A DNA stretch of 8,261 nt from an uncultured Moraxella sp. (GTDB lineage Bacteria; Pseudomonadota; Gammaproteobacteria; Pseudomonadales; Moraxellaceae): positions 1 to 8,261 of the forward strand of contig CAKMOY010000014.1 in assembly GCA_927911235.1 (NCBI GenBank), given 5' to 3'. Position 1 is the first letter of the stretch; each line of letters begins with the position of its first letter. This document shows positions 5,554-8,261 of this stretch, piece by piece. The notes beneath the pieces were generated by a model, which saw nothing but the letters and a program-made list of their open reading frames with translations, was not told the DNA's origin and ran no database searches. The translations under genes and the position numbers were made by a program.

Positions 5554-6587
5554 TGTTGAATAATATGTTAGACGTGGAAAAATTGTTGGCGATATTGGCA
5601 GATGATTTACAAAATGGTGATGAAATTCACGCATTTTTTGCCAAAAATCCCAATGCCAGTATTGCAGGACTTGCCCCATTAAATACGGCACAGCCAAATC
5701 AGTTGTCTTTTTTGGCAAATCCACGTTATCAAGAACAGCTGACCCATACCAACGCAATGGCGGTTTTGCTAACTACTAATGCTAAGCCATTTTGTCCCAC
5801 CCATGTTTTGCCGATTGAGGTTAAAAATCCGTATTTGGCATTTGCCAAATTAACCCAAGTTTTTGCTTATACACCTGATATTTTGCCTGATATTCACCCA
5901 ACTGCCATCGTGTCACCCACGGCTGATATTGGTAAAAATGTGCAGATTGGGGCGTATTGCGTGATTGGTGAAAACGTTGTGATTGGTGATAACTGCCAAT
6001 TATCCAGTCATGTGGTGATTGAAGATTTTGTTAAAGTTGGACAGTCTTGTCAATTAAAGACACACACATTTGTCGGTCATCATTGTGAAATGGGTGATTT
6101 TGTGGTATTACACAGCCATGCCAGTATTGGCAATGATGGTTTTGGTTATGCACCAAAAGGCTTGACGGACGAAAAAGGTTGGCAAAAAATTTATCAACTT
6201 GGCAAAGTCGTCATTGGCAATCATGTGCGTATCGGTAGCCAAACCTGCGTGGATAGGGGGGCGTTGGGCGATACTTTGATTGGCAATCATGTGATTATTG
6301 ATAATTTGGTGCAGATTGCTCACAATGTACAGATTGGCGATGGTACAGTGATTTCGGGCTGTGTTGGCATTGCAGGCAGTGCAAAAATCGGTAAACGTTG
6401 TGTCTTGGCAGGTGGTGTGGGCTTGGTTGGACATATTGAGATTTGTGATGATGTAACGATTACAGGCATGACCATGGTAACCAAAAGTATCAAACAACAG
6501 GGTAGTTATTCATCAGGCACGCCCATGATGCAAACCAATCTTTGGAAAAAAATGGCGGTTAAAATCAAGCAATTAGTCAAAGAATGA
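5553..6587 (+). CDS. lpxD: UDP-3-O-acylglucosamine N-acyltransferase LpxD
   Basis: LpxD is a cytoplasmic trimer that transfers a second 3-hydroxyacyl chain from ACP to the 2-amino group of UDP-3-O-acyl-glucosamine, the third step of lipid A synthesis. The 344 residues match the usual length (341 in E. coli). The N-terminal uridine-binding domain includes LSFLANPRY (51-59) and [11 protein letters not shown] (90-100). A left-handed beta-helix of hexapeptide repeats runs from about residue 113 to 312. [11 protein letters not shown] and [16 protein letters not shown] contain the catalytic His257 (His239 in E. coli). A C-terminal helix ends the protein. The ATG shares one base with the ompH stop (TAATG) and has no clear ribosome site, so translation is probably coupled to ompH. 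Another in-frame ATG lies at 5565. Confidence 0.97.
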   Translation: MLNNMLDVEKLLAILADDLQNGDEIHAFFAKNPNASIAGLAPLNTAQPNQLSFLANPRYQEQLTHTNAMAVLLTTNAKPFCPTHVLPIEVKNPYLAFAKLTQVFAYTPDILPDIHPTAIVSPTADIGKNVQIGAYCVIGENVVIGDNCQLSSHVVIEDFVKVGQSCQLKTHTFVGHHCEMGDFVVLHSHASIGNDGFGYAPKGLTDEKGWQKIYQLGKVVIGNHVRIGSQTCVDRGALGDTLIGNHVIIDNLVQIAHNVQIGDGTVISGCVGIAGSAKIGKRCVLAGGVGLVGHIEICDDVTITGMTMVTKSIKQQGSYSSGTPMMQTNLWKKMAVKIKQLVKE

Positions 6588-6609
6588 TGATAAATTTTAA
6601 CAAAATAAA

Positions 6610-6637
6610 TTGAATGTGTTATCAAATCATGTGTAAA
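6610..6637 (+). promoter_or_regulatory. Weak candidate promoter in the lpxD-fabZ gap
   Basis: The 85-base gap between lpxD and fabZ contains TTGAAT (6610-6615) and TGTAAA (6632-6637), 16 bases apart, each matching four of six sigma70 positions. It could give fabZ some independent expression. A similar quality match is expected by chance in DNA this AT-rich. No terminator is visible in the gap. Confidence 0.2.
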
Positions 6638-6672
6638 AAGTTTTTTTAAAAAGTGTAGAAAAAGGAATATTT

Positions 6673-7191
6673 ATGGATACCCAAAACATGACAGAAGCCG
6701 ATTTTCAAGCCCTGTCCGACCGCAATTTAACCTTACCCATTAACATCATGACTTTGCGAGAGTATTTACCGCACCGTTATCCGTTTTTATTATTAGACAG
6801 AATTACCGCCTGTCGCCCAGATGAGTGGATTACCGCTATCAAAAATGTATCGGTCAATGAGCCGTTTTTTAATGGACATTTTCCAGAAGAGCCTGTTATG
6901 CCGGGGGTTTTGATGATTGAAGCCTTGGCACAGTCGGCAGGCGTGTTACAATTTATCAGCAAAAATAAAAAACCCCAAGATGGTATTTTGTTTTTATTTG
7001 CAGGGGTGGAAAAGGTACGTTTTAAACGCTTGGTTATCCCCGGCGACCAGTTGATTTTACGAGCTCAACGCACGATGGAACGCCGTGGTTTGTCAAAATT
7101 TAGCTGTACGGCACACGTTGGCGATGAGTTGGCAGTGAGTGCCGAAATTATGCTGAGCGAACAAATTCGTCAATATGGCAAACCAAATTGA
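6673..7191 (+). CDS. fabZ: (3R)-hydroxyacyl-ACP dehydratase FabZ
   Basis: FabZ removes water from (3R)-hydroxyacyl-ACP to give trans-2-enoyl-ACP in fatty-acid elongation. It draws on the same hydroxyacyl-ACP pool as LpxA and LpxD, which is why the three genes travel together and why FabZ activity affects lipid A supply. The hot-dog fold landmarks are LPHRYPFLLLDRI (32-44), NEPFFNGHFPEEPVMPG with catalytic His69, and MIEALAQ with catalytic Glu83. These align with His54 and Glu68 of the E. coli enzyme. The 172 residues are about 20 longer than E. coli FabZ, mostly through an N-terminal extension (MDTQNMTEADFQ). The ATG at 6673 is supported by AAAGGA six bases upstream. A later in-frame ATG (MTLREYL, residue 26) would give the shorter family length but lacks such a site. 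Confidence 0.97.
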   Translation: MDTQNMTEADFQALSDRNLTLPINIMTLREYLPHRYPFLLLDRITACRPDEWITAIKNVSVNEPFFNGHFPEEPVMPGVLMIEALAQSAGVLQFISKNKKPQDGILFLFAGVEKVRFKRLVIPGDQLILRAQRTMERRGLSKFSCTAHVGDELAVSAEIMLSEQIRQYGKPN

Positions 7192-7219
7192 TGTTAAAAA
7201 TGTTAAACTCGTCAGATAT

Positions 7220-7248
7220 TTGGCAATTTTTATCCAAAATGCTATAAT
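7220..7248 (+). promoter_or_regulatory. Strong internal promoter for lpxA
   Basis: TTGGCA (7220-7225, 5/6) and TATAAT (7243-7248, perfect) are spaced by 17 bases, and TGC directly before the -10 adds an extended -10 element. Transcription would start near 7255 and leave a leader of only about 18 bases. That leader contains the AAGGA ribosome site (7262-7266) before the ATG at 7273. It is the best promoter match in the window and lies between fabZ and lpxA. Confidence 0.7.
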
Positions 7249-7272
7249 CGCAATTTTTATTAAGGAATTTTC

Positions 7273-8025
7273 ATGCACATTCACCCAACGGCAATCATTG
7301 ACCCAACGGCTGAGATACACCCCAGTGTCAAAATTGGGGCGTATTGTATCATTGGTAATGATGTTACGATTGGTGCGGACAGCGTGTTACATTCTCACGT
7401 GGTCGTTGCCAAAAATACTCGCATTGGCGAACGCAATGAGATTTTTCAATTTGCCAGTATCGGTGAAGATTGCCAAGATTTAAAATATCAAGGCGAAATC
7501 ACTTGGCTTGAGATTGGCGATGATAATAAAATCCGTGAAGCTTGCAGTTTTCATCGTGGTACAGCCCAAGATAAAGGTTTGACAAAAATCGGTAGCCGTA
7601 ATTTATTTATGGTGAATACGCATATTGCCCATGATTGTGTGGTGGGCGATGACAATATTTTGGCAAATAATGTCGGTGTGGCAGGTCATGTTACGATTGG
7701 CAATCATGTGATTGTGGGTGGCAATTCGGGCATTCATCAGTTTTGCCGAATTGATGATTACAGCATGGTTGGCGGTGCAAGTTTGATACTAAAAGATGTG
7801 GCTGCGTTTAACATGGTGTCTGGTAATCCTGCCAAAAGTTATGGCTTAAATATTGAAGGTATGCGAAGAAAAGGCTGGTCAAAACAGACGATTGACACGC
7901 TAAAAGACGCTTATAAAATTGCCTTTCGTTCAGGTTTAATCAAACAAGAAGCGTTAGACGAGCTACAAAAACTGCTCACCTTAGAACCAAAAAGTACAAT
8001 TGTTGATAGATTCGTTATCTTGTAG
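7273..8025 (+). CDS. lpxA: UDP-N-acetylglucosamine O-acyltransferase LpxA, 3' frameshift
   Basis: LpxA adds the first 3-hydroxyacyl chain from ACP to UDP-GlcNAc, opening lipid A synthesis. The ATG at 7273 has AAGGA six bases upstream. A left-handed beta-helix of hexapeptide repeats fills about residues 1-185. NTHIAHDC holds catalytic His120 (His125 in E. coli), GIHQFC follows, and MVGG (165-168) keeps the glycine (168) matching Gly173 of E. coli, a position that permits longer acyl chains. The C-terminal helical part starts at GLNIEGMRRKGW. As written the frame ends at TAG 8023-8025 after 250 codons, with a non-family tail STIVDRFVIL. The plus-two frame gives KVQLLIDSLSCSERGLIR and TAA at 8045-8047, the normal LpxA ending, for about 257 residues. 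One surplus A at 7989-7993 explains this. No lpxB follows. Confidence 0.95.
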   Translation: MHIHPTAIIDPTAEIHPSVKIGAYCIIGNDVTIGADSVLHSHVVVAKNTRIGERNEIFQFASIGEDCQDLKYQGEITWLEIGDDNKIREACSFHRGTAQDKGLTKIGSRNLFMVNTHIAHDCVVGDDNILANNVGVAGHVTIGNHVIVGGNSGIHQFCRIDDYSMVGGASLILKDVAAFNMVSGNPAKSYGLNIEGMRRKGWSKQTIDTLKDAYKIAFRSGLIKQEALDELQKLLTLEPKSTIVDRFVIL

Positions 8026-8047
8026 TGAGCGTGGTTTGATACGTTAA
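7989..8047 (+). other. lpxA: Frameshift site and displaced C-terminus of lpxA
   Basis: A run of five A (7989-7993) follows CC within E-P-K. If it had four A, the codons would run cca-aaa-gta-caa-ttg and restore VQLLIDSLSCSERGLIR to the stop at 8045-8047. The ending SERGLIR closely matches the E. coli LpxA ending STRGLIR, so the alternative frame is clearly the ancestral one. The last ten or so residues of the written frame have no family resemblance. Confidence 0.88.
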
Positions 8048-8098
8048 ATATTTGTTTGATTTTTTTAATAAAAATAATTGGCTATTTTGGTGATATTT

Positions 8099-8125
8099 CT
8101 ATTATAATGTAACTATTTATAATAG
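8099..8125. repeat. AT-rich inverted repeat at the insertion-sequence boundary
   Basis: CTATTATAA (8099-8107) and TTATAATAG (8117-8125) are exact reverse complements with a nine-base loop. The second arm runs straight into the presumed insertion-sequence tip. The DNA from the restored lpxA stop (8047) to this point contains no gene and no convincing GC-rich terminator, although T runs occur at 8060-8067. Confidence 0.4.
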
Positions 8126-8261
8126 ACCTCTTTCCAAACCTTAATAGTGATTTGGTATAATACTGATTTTTAGAAAAAACAGCAAAAGCATGATACCCGA
8201 ACAAGCAGAAAAACTCAGTGACGCACAATTTAAACGCTACTTTGGCATCCAAAGAAGTACC
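8124..8261 (+). mobile_element. Left end of an insertion sequence, probably IS5 family
   Basis: AGACCTCTTTCC (8124-8135) resembles the GAGACCTTTGC-type terminal repeats of IS5-group elements. It is followed 54 bases later by a transposase-like start codon. A perfect TATAAT (8156-8161) with a poor -35 in the terminal repeat (TTCCAA, 8132-8137) is the usual arrangement for a transposase promoter. The right end lies outside the window, so the target duplication and exact tip cannot be fixed. Confidence 0.55.
8190..8261 (+). CDS. N-terminus of an IS5-like transposase, cut by the window edge
   Basis: The ATG at 8190 opens 24 codons ending in LSDAQFKRYFGIQRST. This pattern (LSDxxFKRxxGxxxxTF) is typical of the N-terminal helix-turn-helix segment (HTH_Tnp_4 type) that precedes the DDE_4 catalytic domain in IS5-group transposases. 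No strong ribosome site is visible before the ATG. The catalytic DDE residues are beyond the window, so it cannot be said whether the gene is intact. Confidence 0.6.
   Translation, partial: MIPEQAEKLSDAQFKRYFGIQRST

Noticed and set aside
5242..5757. Long minus-strand open frame of 171 codons opposite ompH and the lpxD start
   Set aside because: It is antisense to two well-supported genes, has a Phe/Trp/His-rich composition typical of a shadow frame, and shows no recognisable domain or ribosome site.
5900..6480. Repetitive ATTGG-containing units within lpxD, and similar ones in lpxA
   Set aside because: They encode the isoleucine-glycine hexapeptide repeats of the left-handed beta-helix. They are protein repeats, not a DNA repeat array or CRISPR.
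6108..6497. Minus-strand open frame of 129 codons opposite lpxD
   Set aside because: The Asn/His/Thr/Ile-rich product is a reflection of the hexapeptide-repeat codons of lpxD, not an independent gene.

Overview
The window looks like chromosome from an AT-rich gammaproteobacterium of the family Moraxellaceae, most likely Moraxella. The grounds are the AT-rich codon use, the outer-membrane gene order, and a BamA that resembles the Moraxella Omp85 antigen as I remember it. That comparison is from memory, so the genus is an inference. No RNA gene, CRISPR array, phage gene or toxin-antitoxin pair is visible. I do not see an undescribed multi-gene system: this is mainly housekeeping envelope biology. 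The most informative features are sequence anomalies.

Minus-strand block (1-2243). Reading leftward, it holds an N-terminally truncated MgtC/SapB-like gene (2243-1935), a probable AT-rich terminator, murB (1829-771, peptidoglycan precursor synthesis), and a DUF218/YdcF-type membrane protein gene (796-122) that overlaps the murB end. At the left edge, the first 13 codons of another minus-strand gene run out of the window. Candidate promoters lie before murB and before the edge gene, each associated with a perfect palindrome.

Divergent AT-rich gap (2244-2549). It carries no gene. It holds an A/T-tract, UP-like stretch followed by a sigma70-like promoter whose -10 lies in the loop of a perfect palindrome, directed at bamA.

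Plus-strand block (2574-8047). The order is bamA, ompH/skp, lpxD, fabZ, lpxA, the conserved cluster for outer-membrane protein assembly and lipid A synthesis. BamA builds beta-barrel proteins into the outer membrane and Skp/OmpH chaperones them across the periplasm. LpxA and LpxD add the 3-hydroxyacyl chains of lipid A, and FabZ draws on the same 3-hydroxyacyl-ACP pool. lpxA has its own near-consensus internal promoter. A REP-like GTAG palindrome separates bamA from ompH. The usual neighbours rseP (before bamA) and lpxB (after lpxA) are absent here.

Two genes are frameshifted as written. bamA lacks one base around 4610-4617, inside the loop of a palindrome in the L6-loop coding region, which splits the barrel. 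lpxA has one extra A in a run of five (7989-7993), which replaces the normal C-terminus; the canonical ending is readable in the next frame up to 8047. One-base changes of opposite sign in two core envelope genes make assembly errors the simplest explanation, but a genuine lesion, at least in lpxA, deserves a check.

Right edge (8124-8261). This is the left end and first 24 codons of an insertion sequence, probably IS5-family, lying directly downstream of lpxA.
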